DNA of 64,000 bases, taken from Halocafeteria seosinensis (taxonomy: Eukaryota > Sar > Bigyra > Bicosoecida). A program made the position numbers and the translations under genes. Where the stretch lies: contig LVLI01000328.1 of the NCBI GenBank assembly GCA_001687465.1, positions 1-64,000 on the forward strand, written 5' to 3'. Shown here one piece after another: positions 11,301 to 20,924 of the stretch; positions within the stretch are counted from its first letter, which is position 1; each line of letters starts with the position of its first letter. A model generated the notes under the pieces. It was given only the letters and a program-made list of their open reading frames with translations, did no database searches and was not told the DNA's origin.

Positions 11301-11939
11301 TTTTCGCTGGTCATCGTTTGCACCTTTCTGTGTATGTGGCACTAGGATCTCTTCATCTTCCTTATCTTCGCTTCCTTGCTCTTTCTCCTGCTCCTCCTCA
11401 CGAGAACGTTTGCGATTTTTTCGCTGGTCATCGTTTGCACCTTTCTGTTCCTCAGTACCGGAATTATCTCGAATACATGCCCACGAAGTGGTCACTGACG
11501 AGCTCGATGCACTCGGAGTTGCAGTAGCAGCACTTCTGCTCATGGTAATGTTAGCTCCCGTTGAAGGCACAGAGCCAGAGGAGGTAGATGTACTTGTCTG
11601 AATCGTGCTGCTATTGTGTTTACTTGGCCCTGCGGAGAGAGTAGCCGCCGCAGCAGCAGCAACACTAGTCGTGCTCGAGGTTGTCTCTTCCTGACGCTGC
11701 TGTAGCTGCTTCAGCGGCTTCTCAGGTGGGATGAACAGACTCTCAAATGTCTCCCGCGGCACTCGAAGGCGGATTTCATGGAACCGGATCTTGGCATCGA
11801 TGCCATTTCGAGGCCTGTGATAGGTCCGTTTGGGTATCTTGATATCCGGGCCAGTGCTGCCTCGCGGGTTGGATTCCTGGCCCTTATTTTCCTCTTCCAC
11901 GCCACTTTCGCTCTCCTTCTGCTCATTTTGGGAGATCAT
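8334..11939 (-). CDS. Su(z)12/EMF2-like Polycomb protein (VEFS box)
   Basis: A single large open frame gives about 1,201 aa from the ATG at 11939. Near the C-terminus (about 1035-1140) lies a VEFS box: an acidic DDDVKDAW start, then the EKKFMKLWN signature and a long helical stretch ending LTLWDFAILDTRTL. A single C2H2 finger (CALC...HLETNH) sits at about 820-843. This finger-plus-VEFS order is that of Su(z)12, EMF2 and VRN2, subunits of PRC2, which methylates histone H3 K27. The N-terminal 350 residues are low-complexity and contain a 39-residue tandem duplication. The frame stays open to 12101, but a GTAAG...CAG pair between 12041 and about 11962 looks like a 5' UTR intron, so the start at 11939 was chosen. 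Confidence 0.85.
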   Translation of the reverse strand: MISQNEQKESESGVEEENKGQESNPRGSTGPDIKIPKRTYHRPRNGIDAKIRFHEIRLRVPRETFESLFIPPEKPLKQLQQRQEETTSSTTSVAAAAAATLSAGPSKHNSSTIQTSTSTSSGSVPSTGANITMSRSAATATPSASSSSVTTSWACIRDNSGTEEQKGANDDQRKNRKRSREEEQEKEQGSEDKEDEEILVPHTQKGANDDQRKNRKRSREEEQEKEQGSEDKEDDEIQVPHTPWCYAVVSFLTKRSSLVKGVNFSSEETNESEANDTNTQNESEQMYIIHQHAAAFVPSKPWLASDAFREYSSSDDTENSDNKVARKIPRHEILSYETSDKMHREASAMHDIAFRVEHPSPVEQTLPGGVPCPRECFRINYDSVVAPKLSLKDAVNNLVDEDSCVRGTLLALPHESKILKSLTRALDGERYNVIFVNSPDELCGSRNFTYEQLSAPIRGVKRLHIAKFFDCPLDESVLTDNEITVRVSLIPRKSSSTYPSAAENGETNRRVDVPIPPEAVVASTAMIPSITMLRHLNGHMRNSECAARVALLGQLAHAASNIHSSSLDPKFLHERILDLQKLGVGTSWRAAARVKDPTRLKCLASNAVMGQVPEKSEAIQLLRLIPLSSDKVEDLVSQNLTCTLYQRLWSDALLNEQGKKGSSSLLWTITPNMLNTLGYPKFHVDCKRIYSSTVNCHKGRNRCFIPLNDFEWKSNNRGADSSMSQAPGTSSCYSVQTLSVRNLLAGIAQRVSQPYKSLLRVGRKFMSYSENSAVMRCGTGASKLQEDGESLNHIFVWHFWSLRRDPREWCHVLQRINTNSCALCQKDFLGKEELFLHLETNHYRCRIGIHEDTALPRNSQTSNITKGAVKILLAKSPSANSVRPLHRSKRFWHVHIVPQEDGNQLKNDLDTAVDKKFVDFLWFGEESRKAYKGHLFLNFELLNWRNWQLRTIREPVVRGHWVYHNHRPQIPAFKLERKAKARAMIECDMPPELLDKSIQESRETVSELSRYPRQYFHSQTGQPIQPHEEDIDSDDDVKDAWVLERSSAVIDSFEDASSAEKKFMKLWNSHVFELGVYADRVVPRVCLLFARRFTSEISRQNLRFQFLLHMLTLWDFAILDTRTLHYCLRIVDSYNESHGKPSQLAKRRPSQLVLPLNDTSATGGRGGGGGSSSTTTSGGIRSVDESNGIEEDDEEVDITEI
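11206..11445. repeat. 117-bp in-frame tandem duplication in the Su(z)12-like gene
   Basis: Two almost identical units of 117 bp lie head to tail; the phrase tgtatgtggcac recurs at 11214 and 11331. They encode two 39-residue blocks of a basic-then-acidic linker (KNRKRSREEEQEKEQGSEDK) at about residues 167-244. Near identity implies a recent duplication. Confidence 0.9.
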
Positions 11940-12080
11940 TTGAGGTGCCACCGCCCTGTATAGCAGGCCAAAATACCGCAGGAAAGACCGTGATAAAGAT
12001 GAAAAGAAGGGGGTCCTCAAATTCCAAGCCTTACCTGATGTTTCTCTGCCGATATAAGGGCTGTTTCGAGCCCAGATACC

Positions 12081-12089
12081 TATATAAAG
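12081..12089 (+). promoter_or_regulatory. TATA-like element
   Basis: The sequence tatataaag lies about 184 bp before the PDCD2-family ATG and inside the divergent gap with the Su(z)12-like gene. It is a consensus-like TATA box by sequence only. Confidence 0.3.
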
Positions 12090-12170
12090 ACAAAGGACCA
12101 CCTAGTCCTTGATGGACAGTGGTATTAGCTTCCTGTGGGCTCGTCATTGGCTCTGTATGAATGAAAAAAA

Positions 12171-12181
12171 GGGGGGGGGGG
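12171..12181. repeat. G11 homopolymer
   Basis: Eleven G residues follow a seven-base A run. It is a possible sequencing-error hot spot in the promoter of the PDCD2-family gene. Confidence 0.9.
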
Positions 12182-12272
12182 TTGTCCCTCAAAAAATGAT
12201 CCTTATTCACTACGGATTGACACCTTTTACTACCACTAGCTGTATCTTTAACTAGTACATATTAGGCCAAAA

Positions 12273-13682
12273 ATGGCAGCACAACAAGACGAGGGAGATG
12301 AAGTGGTGTTATTGGGAGTCCCGGGCAAACAATTCAAAGCGCCTCAGCCGAAGGAGGAGGCTCCTCCCTCTGATACGAGTATATTAGCTCTACAAGGCCA
12401 TACCGCGTACGAATCATGGATTGGAGGCGAAGCCGTACGTAGCCCGGATACACACAAACGGACGGCGGGACTTGTGTATGCAACTTGGTATGAAATGCAG
12501 ATGGACTTCCACCGACGCGTTCCCACTGAATATTGTGGTGTATGCCGTAAACCTCTATTTAATGTGTGCCAAGTAAGTTTTCCGACTAGATGACATGATA
12601 GGGAGAGAGCGCGCACGCTTACTGAAGAGGGGGTGTATTGTGCAGCTGTATGCGCCATTCAATGGACCGCGAGCGATAGCCGTCTTGGGTTGCAACGAAC
12701 CAACTTGTTGCTATCATTCCAACGCGTTAGTCGTTCAACATTTGCTTCTGTCCTGCGTTGCACGTGCGAGTCACCTGGATGCTATGGACACTGCAGATGG
12801 AAAGTCCTTCGCTTCGTGGGTGACGACTCAGCAACTTGTGCTGCCGTTGCTGCAGACAGGGATGACGACGGCACGAAGACAGATTCTGAAGACAAAGAAG
12901 CCCCAACCGGTTCTACAGAGGAAGCGCACGAAGCTGCCACAGATGAGGATGAATTTGCCGGTCTTTTCAGCGCCGCTTTGAGTGTGTCCGGCAGTAAAGG
13001 CAATACTTCCAAAGGCAAGGGGCACAAGTCTACCAAGGCAAAAGGTTCTGAGACGTCGGTAAAGCCAATTATGTTTCCATGCTACTTTCTGAACATCAAA
13101 GAGGACTATCCAGAAGAAGATGTCGATGACACACTGCGTACTGATGAACATGTCGAGCAGATATATCAGAGATACTTGAAAGAAGCCAGGGAGGAAGAGG
13201 GCGATGAAGACGTCGGTTGGCTACCGGAGACGATTCACTCTCGAAAGAGTATGAAACATCATGCAAAAGATGCAGACGAAGACGATGAAGATGACGACGA
13301 AGGGGACAGCGGAACAGGCAAAGTAGAGCAGCTCCGTTTCTACTATCGGCAGCAGGTATCCAAAGAACCATCTCAAGTAGTACGATACCAGTGGGACGGA
13401 AGACCGTTGTGGCCCTATTCTCAGCCGAAAAAGACGGAAATTCCTCGATGCCCATGTGGCTACCCTCGCAAGTTCGAGTTTCAGGTTCTCCCTTCTGCAT
13501 TGCATTACTTGAAACCTGAGTCTGTTGGCAGTGGTCCCAAGCAATATTCTGGAGCATCGAGAGGAGGCTCCGACACAACCAAAGAAGAAAAGTTCTCCGG
13601 CATGGACTGGAATTCGCTTTGCGTCTACAGCTGCACCAGCAGCTGTAGTAATTCCTCCGAAGAATTCGTTTTAGTTGTCTGA
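12273..13682 (+). CDS. PDCD2-family protein
   Basis: Three exons (12273-12572, 12646-12725, 12797-13682) join in phase to 421 aa. The N-terminal half carries the PDCD2 signature: CGVCRKPLFNVCQ, then LYAPFNG, a GCNEPTCC cluster and WKVLRF, all spanning the two introns, which supports the splicing. The C-terminal half has the PDCD2_C domain with RYQWDGRPLW, the zinc-binding CPCGYPRKFEFQVLP and a final MDWNSLCVYSC. An acidic linker separates the halves. PDCD2 and PDCD2L act as chaperones for 40S ribosomal protein uS5 during ribosome assembly, so the same role is inferred. The 3' end is only 45 bp from the convergent gene at 13728. Confidence 0.92.
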
Positions 13683-13727
13683 CGACATATGTTTGGCAAA
13701 AAAATGAGCATAATTGGGTCCGTCGAT

Positions 13728-14473
13728 TCAACTGCTGCTTGACTCTTGCTTTTGCCGCTTCCGGCCGTGAGATGCTGAAGAACTCTGTTCTTCAGCATAG
13801 TCTACAGGGATAGGAGTAGTGATATAGTGCCCATCGAAGCCTGCTCCAAGCTTTACTCTTGCTTCTTTAGGCACTGTCTTCTGTTCTGTGTCTTGGGAAG
13901 CTGAGCTGCTTTGGCCGGAGTGGACAAAGTAGTCCAACGTTTTAAGTCTCTCGGCCCGATCAATGGCATTCTCCAGAGCAGCGTCAGTTTTTGCTTCCGA
14001 AATTGCTCGCTCTCTTTGTCGCTTTAGCTCTCGTCTCGCCAGTGTTTTCCATTCGTCTGTGAGTTTAGCAGCCAGTTCCAATATTTGTTTCCAGGATTGC
14101 AATGCCGACTCGTGAGCGTTAGAATTCTCCCTCACGACCTGCACCTCAGAAGATTGCGCTGAAGCTCTCGCGGCTTTGGCGGATGAAGAATGCTCCTTTG
14201 GTTTCTCCAATTTCTTAACCTCCTGTTGTGCCAGCTTGTTGATGGCACGTACTTGGCGCGCCAAGTTGGTGGTCTGTAGTGTCTCCAAGTACATTGGCAT
14301 CTCCTTCAGCTTGCGCAGGTACTTGAGAATCGTCGAAAACGCCTTCTGTAGTCGTAGACGCGAAAATTCAGTATATGTATAAATATACAGCTCTCTAACG
14401 CACGAACCTCTTCCGCTGCCGATTCCAGGATATCATTCACTCTGTGGTATTCCTTCGGGCGCACCTGCAACAT
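13728..14473 (-). CDS. TFIIS N-terminal (LW)-domain-like protein
   Basis: Two exons (14473-14408, 14345-13728) join in phase to 227 aa. Residues about 18-60 read KAFSTILKYLRKLKEMPMYL and LQTTNLARQVRAINK, matching helices 2-4 of the TFIIS N-terminal/LW domain found in TFIIS, Med26, Spn1/IWS1 and elongin A. The last helix appears displaced by about 35 residues, at QSWKQILELAAKLTDEWKTL, after a serine/alanine-rich insert. No zinc ribbon or other domain follows; the tail is basic and ends in serines. A role in RNA polymerase II transcription is inferred from the domain only. The start ATG lies just before the first exon's conserved text. Confidence 0.6.
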
Positions 14474-15473
14474 CACCAGACGAATCCATAGATGTAAAAC
14501 GACGTAGGAGTGGCCTCATCAGCATCATGTACGTACTACGCCCTTCATATTGAGCAATGACATTGCAGTTGCGTTTGAATTTTGTCCTTTCCCCACGTGT
14601 TCAACGCCAATTCATGGACGTTTTGAAAGCCATCCAAGAGCACTCGTTCACTAGAATGAAATAACAAAAATCATCCTTGGCAATGCTCTACAAGACGAGC
14701 TAAAATGGTGAAGCGAGAACACACAACCTCAATGAATCCCCAACTTCAACTTCGGAATGGAGGGCTAAAAGTCTCAGGGTTCAATTTTTGAGACATGACC
14801 ATATTTTTACTATGCGAGTAAGTTGCAGTGTCAGGAAAATGGAGTGATCAGGGCACTTTATGTATGACCCACAACAGAAGACACAAGCAACTTAATTTAC
14901 GTCTAAAGTTACACTTAACACAAGTCTTACAGGTTCTTGCGGGAGAAATTCTTTAGTTACAGTTTGTATTCCGCAGGTAACGTTTGATAACAGATAAAAC
15001 TACTAGTGACATGTGATAGCTGGGTGGAACTTCGCTGACCCAGGGGACCCGCTGAAGGAGGCCACTGGCATGATGAAGCTGGAAGCATAATGATACTTTC
15101 CCGAAAGCACCGGGTACCTGTCACGTCCAACACAGATAAGATAAACTTGCATCGTTGAAAGAGAATACATGAACGTCTTAAATAACACAATCTCCAAAGA
15201 AAGGTTACCTGTTTTCCTCTTTTGGATCGGTTGAACCTGATATCAGCTCCACGGTGTTGGTTGCTGCACCAATAAGACTCGCTTCCGAGGCGTCACGTCT
15301 CTCGACTCTCTAGTATTTGCAGGGGTTTCAGGCATGGTCTCACTGGGCCTCAAAGATCTGATGTTGGAAGTTCCCTATGCTACTACACGTAAGCTCCAGG
15401 TATTGGTAGGATGGTAGTCCAGGTGTGTTCTCCACCGATTTCGCGAGTATGCAATGTCGCCCTCGCTACATAA
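14474..15473. other. intergenic, nothing recognised
   Basis: About 1 kb between two minus-strand genes. No domain-bearing frame and no repeat was seen. The 5' UTR and promoter of the gene starting at 14473 must lie at the left of this stretch. Confidence 0.4.
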
Positions 15474-16634
15474 TTATGCACCTGTCAGCGACTGATACCG
15501 ATGCATCATCTCTCTCATATCGCAATTTCTATGGTTCTGGAGGTCCAATGCCCAAAGTCTCGTTTTGTAATTATCGGAAACGGGCTGCAAAGATATAATA
15601 TTCAGTATATGCTTTACCAAGGTTCCTAGGAGCAGAGGGTCGCAGTACGTTTCTGCGCGATGAAACAGCCAGTCAAGGACAGTATCTGCAGCTTCCTCGA
15701 CACCTGCTCCAACATATCCAATGGTTTCTACCGCTATGTTTGGTGGGTACATACCATCCACAGAGTCGAGAAGTCTGGCTAGGTGCGGTTTTAGTCCTCT
15801 AGGATTGTAGAATGAGAGAATCACCAGTATGTCCCAGAGTCTATAGTCAGAACTCCAATGAGACAAACAATCACACAATCTGTCCGTAAAAGGGACTACC
15901 TTCTCTGGATACTCTCTAACTACTTTCGTCAGGATTGTTAGTGCGCTGCGACATCCGTCGTCCAAGCCATACCTTACTATCACTTCCAAATTCTCCAATA
16001 CAGCCTGCTTGGATTCCTCCCCATTCCTGTAACTCTCGGAGCCAATAGCGTTGATAATTTTGGACGCGACAGAGGGAGAAATGTTTTCATCGCCGGCAAT
16101 GTTGAGCAACCGCACAACGTATTGGGAGGGTAGTGGCGAACCCCAGGTAGCCAAAATTGACTGGGCTGTTCGACTTGCAGCGTCGGGAGCTCTGACGACG
16201 CATTCTACGACCCCGGGAAGAATGTATTCCGATAGGTTGGACTGAGACCGTGAAAGTGTGTGCAAGGCCGAAAGGATTACTAAAATAGCGGAACCTTTTT
16301 CTGTGTCCTCCTCCAGCTTGCCCTCTGCATTTCCTAACCAATCTGTAATCAAGTCGACGAGAACACTGACGGATTCCGGGTCGAACTGGTCCCTGTGCTT
16401 TGATACCGCGGTCTGCAAAGGACTAAACAAGGAAGCGATGCGGTTTTGATTCGACTCCCCTTGTTTCTGTCCAGCGCCTAATTCGCTACTTCCCCACTCC
16501 TTCAGGAAAGAGCATAGAAAGGGTATCTGCGAGACATACACTCCAGGATCGCAGTGCACCAATGCACTGAACGCCAACCAGTCTTCATCCAGCAGGAACT
16601 TCCTCAGATTCAGTTGAAACTGCTTCACGGACAT
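15474..16634 (-). CDS. helical-repeat (HEAT/ARM-like) protein of unknown function
   Basis: An intronless open frame encodes 386 aa. The protein is almost wholly predicted helical, with evenly spaced leucine- and isoleucine-rich helices separated by short polar turns (for example VDLITDWLG, ILVILSALHTLS, ALTILTKVVREYP), typical of HEAT or armadillo solenoids. There are no signal peptide, membrane segments or catalytic motifs. No specific family was recognised. The coding quality is high over the whole length and the start MSVKQFQL is the first ATG. It lies alone on its strand, about 1 kb downstream of no obvious partner. Confidence 0.7.
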   Translation of the reverse strand: MSVKQFQLNLRKFLLDEDWLAFSALVHCDPGVYVSQIPFLCSFLKEWGSSELGAGQKQGESNQNRIASLFSPLQTAVSKHRDQFDPESVSVLVDLITDWLGNAEGKLEEDTEKGSAILVILSALHTLSRSQSNLSEYILPGVVECVVRAPDAASRTAQSILATWGSPLPSQYVVRLLNIAGDENISPSVASKIINAIGSESYRNGEESKQAVLENLEVIVRYGLDDGCRSALTILTKVVREYPEKVVPFTDRLCDCLSHWSSDYRLWDILVILSFYNPRGLKPHLARLLDSVDGMYPPNIAVETIGYVGAGVEEAADTVLDWLFHRAETYCDPLLLGTLVKHILNIISLQPVSDNYKTRLWALDLQNHRNCDMREMMHRYQSLTGA

Positions 16635-17130
16635 TGTCTACTCCCGGCGCTGAGTGAATGAATGCTTTGAGACCACTGACTGACTGCCACGTGTTGCCAA
16701 CTTGGCATGGAAATGTCAATGACGTGAAGTGGGACCTCCTTCACACAAATTGTAAAACCAAATATATACACTACGTTTGAGTTCATTCCATGCTTGTGTC
16801 TTGTATACCGGTATAAATATGTTCCAGCGAATCCGTTTTCAACCAAAACACTACTGAGACTGGTTGTAAGGAAGTGTGGATCTTTTGATTCCTGCGGAAT
16901 CTTGTCGTGAGTCAACAGAGCAACAACAGTCAAACCCATATCGCACGCTTTCCTAAAGAGCAGTGAAATGCATGAGATTATTGAAGAAAAACCAACAACG
17001 ATGAGCATGTGCATAAGGTGGGTGTACAGGCAGAAGGAAGTACTGACGGGTTTCACTTCCTCTTGGTAGCGGGTAAATCGATATACCATACATGTAGAGT
17101 CGTCCCAAAGTCTTAGTCCCCGTGCCTTAG
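16635..17130. other. upstream region of the helical-repeat gene
   Basis: It holds the presumed promoter of the minus-strand gene starting at 16634. A 199-codon minus-strand frame crosses it, but its text does not look like a conserved protein. Confidence 0.35.
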
Positions 17131-17145
17131 TAATATATTCATCAC

Positions 17146-17367
17146 CTTGCGGAGACGAAGTTGGATGACAAAGATGCGCAAGACATAGCCGACGCTTTGC
17201 GCAGCAATACGGCATTGGTTTCACTCGTGTTAGTCACAAACCAAATCACTGATGTAGGCGCTAAACACTTGGCGGATGCCTTGCGTGTCAACACGGGACT
17301 GACCAACCTCTCGTTGGATGGGAATCGAATCAGTGATGCGGGTGCTCCTCACCCGAAGGGAAGATAG
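17146..17367 (+). pseudogene. leucine-rich-repeat (LRR_RI/NLR-type) fragment
   Basis: The plus strand encodes about 68 residues with two clear ribonuclease-inhibitor-type LRRs: IADALRSNTALVSLVLVTNQ and then LADALRVNTGLTNLSLDGNR, each followed by I-(T/S)-D-x-G-A. The 28-residue period and the N-T-x-L pattern are characteristic. There is no ATG, the upstream frame closes within 50 bp, and the text ends abruptly after DAGA. No other repeats were found nearby in any frame. It is read as a detached relic of a larger LRR gene. Confidence 0.65.
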
Positions 17368-17907
17368 AAGCGTATACAAATCCGAAGTAATTCTGCATCT
17401 CGACGAGCCCATTAGCCGTTCGACTTCTTAAGTTCACCAAATTCTCCCCCAGCGGAAGACCTTGGGCCACGTCGTCTCCACAAAAGTTTTCACGCTCAGT
17501 TCGTGGCGATGCAAGAGACATGGAGAATGAGCGAAGCGCCACAATACCAACCTCCCGGTGACACACACCGTTATGAATTGTCTATCTGACCAGAAGAACC
17601 ATGAACAACAACATTGGAGAAGACATACGTATTCCACAGATTTCGAGGCTGTCAAAAAATCTATTCTGCCGACAATCGTCAACACACTAACTACGAACAA
17701 GCGAGGCTATTCGATAATACCATTCTTACGAGAGTACTACAGCACCAGTGAATCAATAGCTTGTGCGGTATAGTTGCTGGGTTGTTGAGGAGTCCTTCAC
17801 GCATTTGTCGGTGCGGCATAGAATCGTAAAATCGAGGGTTTGTCTAGCAAGCAGTCAAGTCCATTCCCAACAAAACGAGAAATTGCAACACCCCAAGCAA
17901 CGAAGAG
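17368..17907. other. intergenic, nothing recognised
   Basis: No coding frame with family features was seen between the LRR relic and the 3' end of the TFIIB-like gene. Confidence 0.4.
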
Positions 17908-19933
17908 TCACTTCGTGGGGACAAACAGTCGTGGTCGGTTGTTCATCTTCCTATGTCGTAGAATCTCCTTGTCTCTCTTCTGTCTTTTCCGTACGTCTTC
18001 CCGTTCCATTTGAATTCTTTCCCTTTCGAGATTTATGCGGCTTTGCCCAGGAACACTCTGACCTCCCCTATCATCATCCTCCCCTTCTCCATCCGAGTCA
18101 CTTTCAGAATTTGAACTATCCTCGTCTCGCCTTTGCTTAACACTACGCCCATCAGGCAGTTGTGCCGTACTCTCATCCATCTTTTGGAGTTCAGTGATAT
18201 CCTCATACGCGGCAATCATGCATACCGCAGACGCTTTGTCTTTCTGTGCGTCAGGGCATATTTCGCATGAAGAATACAAGTGAGCCGCAGGAAGAATTAC
18301 TTACCTGATGTATTTTTTCTCTGCTATCCCGAAACTGGGCAAAATAAAACTTGGCTCTATCGATAACTGCGCGACTCAACCTTAGTTTTTCTCCGACGTG
18401 CTCCATTCTCCGAAATTCCTGAGTGATCGACCTCACCAAAGTGCATGGACACACCTCACAGAATACGCCTCGTAAAACGTACCGTTCCCTTCATGGCATC
18501 CTTGTAGTAGTCTCGCGTGCGTCCGAATTGTTCTTCACCGTTCGACCATTCGGTGCGATGCATTGTCTTTTCCGCATTCTGTGTCAGTCTCTTGTATTGT
18601 CGCATTTGGCTTCCTGACACCCCCGCTCGTTCTACTAATTTTGTGCCCAAATTGTATGCGTCCGAGCGATACTGTAAAGGACCATCACCCATGGTCGACT
18701 TTACTTCACCACTATCTTGATCCGTCTTAACTCTCGCCCAGTCCTCGTCTTTCATCTGCAATAGAGGATGAAACAAGCAATACAGCCCCTAGACAAAATA
18801 AGGGGAGAACGAGACAGTATCCGTACTTGGTTCGGTTTCAGCACGGCACCACACTTTGTACAGACTTTATCCCCTGTCTTCTCATCGTCTCGAAAAACGC
18901 TCTCGTCTGTCTCGTTGCAATTCCAGCATCGAACCTGAGGATATGTGTAAGTCAACACAGTTCAGGAAGGCGGCTGACCGTCAGTGGTTCTAATTCTCCA
19001 ACTTACACGTCCTGCCTTCACTACTGCTCTGCAGGATGTGCATCTTACTTCTCCTGTTTTAGAATCAGTATGAAAATAGACGTCACCAGTTTGTTTGCAT
19101 TCAGGGCATCTTGATGGGGCTGCAGCATAAGGTTGTGTGAAATAATGTTAGAAAAAATATGCTCCACCTCACCAACCTTTTCTGGTTGTATCCGCCGGCG
19201 CTTTCTCCAATTTGACTTTGCTAATGAACTCCCTGAGGTCATCCTTTACTGACATCCGCCATTTTGCTCTTTTTGTGTTCTCGTTGGCTTGCGCTTTGCA
19301 TAAATTATCCCAAGCAGTTTTGACTGCTTCAGTCGTCTTCCCACCGGCTGCATCAATGGCTTTAGCATATTCTTGTTCCAAGTTCCGTCGCTGCTGTTCA
19401 CAATCTGCCAGAGCTCGTTGCTCTGCCGTGCCCCCAAACACTACGTCAAATGCCAAGCGGATATTCTCCGTCATTACTGTAACTGGATCCTGCGTAATTT
19501 CATCCCGAGGGCGCTTATCTCCGCTGTAGGAGGCTCCCAAAGGAGCACTCGATGTTGCTCCTTGCGCCCCATTCATTGCCCTAGCTTGCGCATGAGTATT
19601 CTCAGAGCAAAGTTTTCGCTCAACGAGCCATTGAGCCCCATTTAATGTGTTGGCAGTCAACCAAATGCATTCGCAGGAGACAGCAATCTTTTCGTTGGGT
19701 TGTTCAGAACCTCTCCATACACATGACATACAGCCTTCACTGACACGACAAGGTTGGTGATGAATGATTGCAAACAATGAGTTGTCTGGTCGATTTTCCA
19801 TGCGTATGTATAGCGTTGAATTGGCGCCAGAACTTGTACTGGGGTCACCACCTTCACAAGATCTCCCCCTGTCCAAGGCCTTTATACACTGTATACAGTG
19901 CCTGTATTGTCTCCTTTTCTCTCCCATATCCAC
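17908..19933 (-). CDS. TFIIB-like protein with two tandem zinc ribbons
   Basis: Six exons (19933-19177, 19119-19007, 18934-18827, 18755-18483, 18418-18305, 18243-17908) join in phase to 566 aa. Two zinc ribbons follow each other directly: Cys 257/260/279/282 and Cys 293/296/315/318. They have identical C-x2-C-x18-C-x2-C spacing and a shared TG-[DE]-x-x-C core, like the TFIIB N-terminal ribbon. Residues about 418-470 (RRMEHVGEKLRLSRAVIDRA, then KDKASAVCMIAAYED) resemble the start of a TFIIB cyclin fold. The first 130 residues are cysteine-rich and the tail is acidic then basic. A role in transcription initiation is inferred. The second cyclin repeat is not evident, so this is not ordinary TFIIB. 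Confidence 0.72.
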
Positions 19934-20000
19934 TCTTCCAACTCCTATTTAGCAGTAGTACCGAATCCAGTACTTGGAGCTTGGTTGGGGGGCGTAGAAA

Positions 20001-20924
20001 ATGTCCTCTGTGCCGCGCAATGTCACGCCGTGGATGAGCCATGGTCCACGTAATATAAAGACCTATTTAAACTGGATCAAGGATGAAAAGAAGTTTTTGG
20101 CCCCCAATTTAAAGGAGCTTCACCTCTGGAAATTTGCGTCGATGAAGGGTCAAGGGCACCCGAGCAACCGAATTACCTTGTATGTGGCTTTAACTTTAGT
20201 GCATGTCCCTCTTCCAGAAGATTATACTGTAATGTTTTGCAGTGATATTGCTAAATACCATTTATTAGCGTTTCGATGGATGAATCCAAACGCCTTAGTC
20301 TATTTACATGAAGCCAGGGTGGAGGAGAAAACCCCGTCGTATGCCGAATTCACCTTATGTAAGTGGAGAGCGTCTTTCGCCAAACACGTGCCGACGTTTG
20401 TTTCATTTGCTTGCTGGGTTACAGACGATGGAAGGAAAAGAAGGTTTACTATTAATCATAAACAGCATACACCGGAAATGGTGCTGGCAAAAGTGATGTT
20501 TGCAGCACGTGACCCTGCATTTGATCCTCCTGAATTCAAGGAGAGAATGAAGGAAAAATACGAACAGGAACGCCAGCAGGCTCTCGAGGAAGAACGGCAA
20601 CGAGAGCAAGAGACCTATGAGCTATATCAACAAATTGCAGGAGATCAATCATCGCAAGATGCGTTCGGGGAGCGCGTCTCGGCCCATACACCCTTTGAAG
20701 AAGAAAGGGAACAGTTCACAATGGATAAGACACATCCCTTCGAGAGGTCCCAGAAGTGGTTGGATTACCCTGAGAGTATCGAAGACTTTTCACAGAAAGT
20801 CCCCCTATGGGACACTCGACCTCAAACAGTGAAGCGCGAGGAACAAGTTAGAGAGATCGACGAACTCATGCAGAAGCACAAGCGATCTACCCCCACTGGC
20901 AGTGACGGGCCCAGTCATTCTTAA
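20001..20924 (+). CDS. conserved-looking hypothetical protein with C-terminal coiled coil
   Basis: An intronless open frame encodes 307 aa. Residues 1-175 look globular (mixed, with aromatic-rich text such as LNWIKDEKKF and YHLLAFRWMNPNALVYLHEA). A basic/acidic helix with strong coiled-coil character follows at about 180-220 (RMKEKYEQERQQALEEERQ), then an extended polar tail. No signal peptide or membrane helix is present, and the family is not recognised. Its ATG is only 67 bp from that of the TFIIB-like gene on the opposite strand, so the two probably share a bidirectional promoter. Confidence 0.7.
   Translation: MSSVPRNVTPWMSHGPRNIKTYLNWIKDEKKFLAPNLKELHLWKFASMKGQGHPSNRITLYVALTLVHVPLPEDYTVMFCSDIAKYHLLAFRWMNPNALVYLHEARVEEKTPSYAEFTLCKWRASFAKHVPTFVSFACWVTDDGRKRRFTINHKQHTPEMVLAKVMFAARDPAFDPPEFKERMKEKYEQERQQALEEERQREQETYELYQQIAGDQSSQDAFGERVSAHTPFEEEREQFTMDKTHPFERSQKWLDYPESIEDFSQKVPLWDTRPQTVKREEQVREIDELMQKHKRSTPTGSDGPSHS

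Noticed and set aside
10848-11345. 165-codon plus-strand open frame inside the Su(z)12-like gene
   Set aside because: Antisense shadow of a well-supported coding region.
16625-17224. 199-codon minus-strand open frame before the helical-repeat gene
   Set aside because: It overlaps that gene's start in another frame, has no recognisable motif and lies where the promoter is expected.
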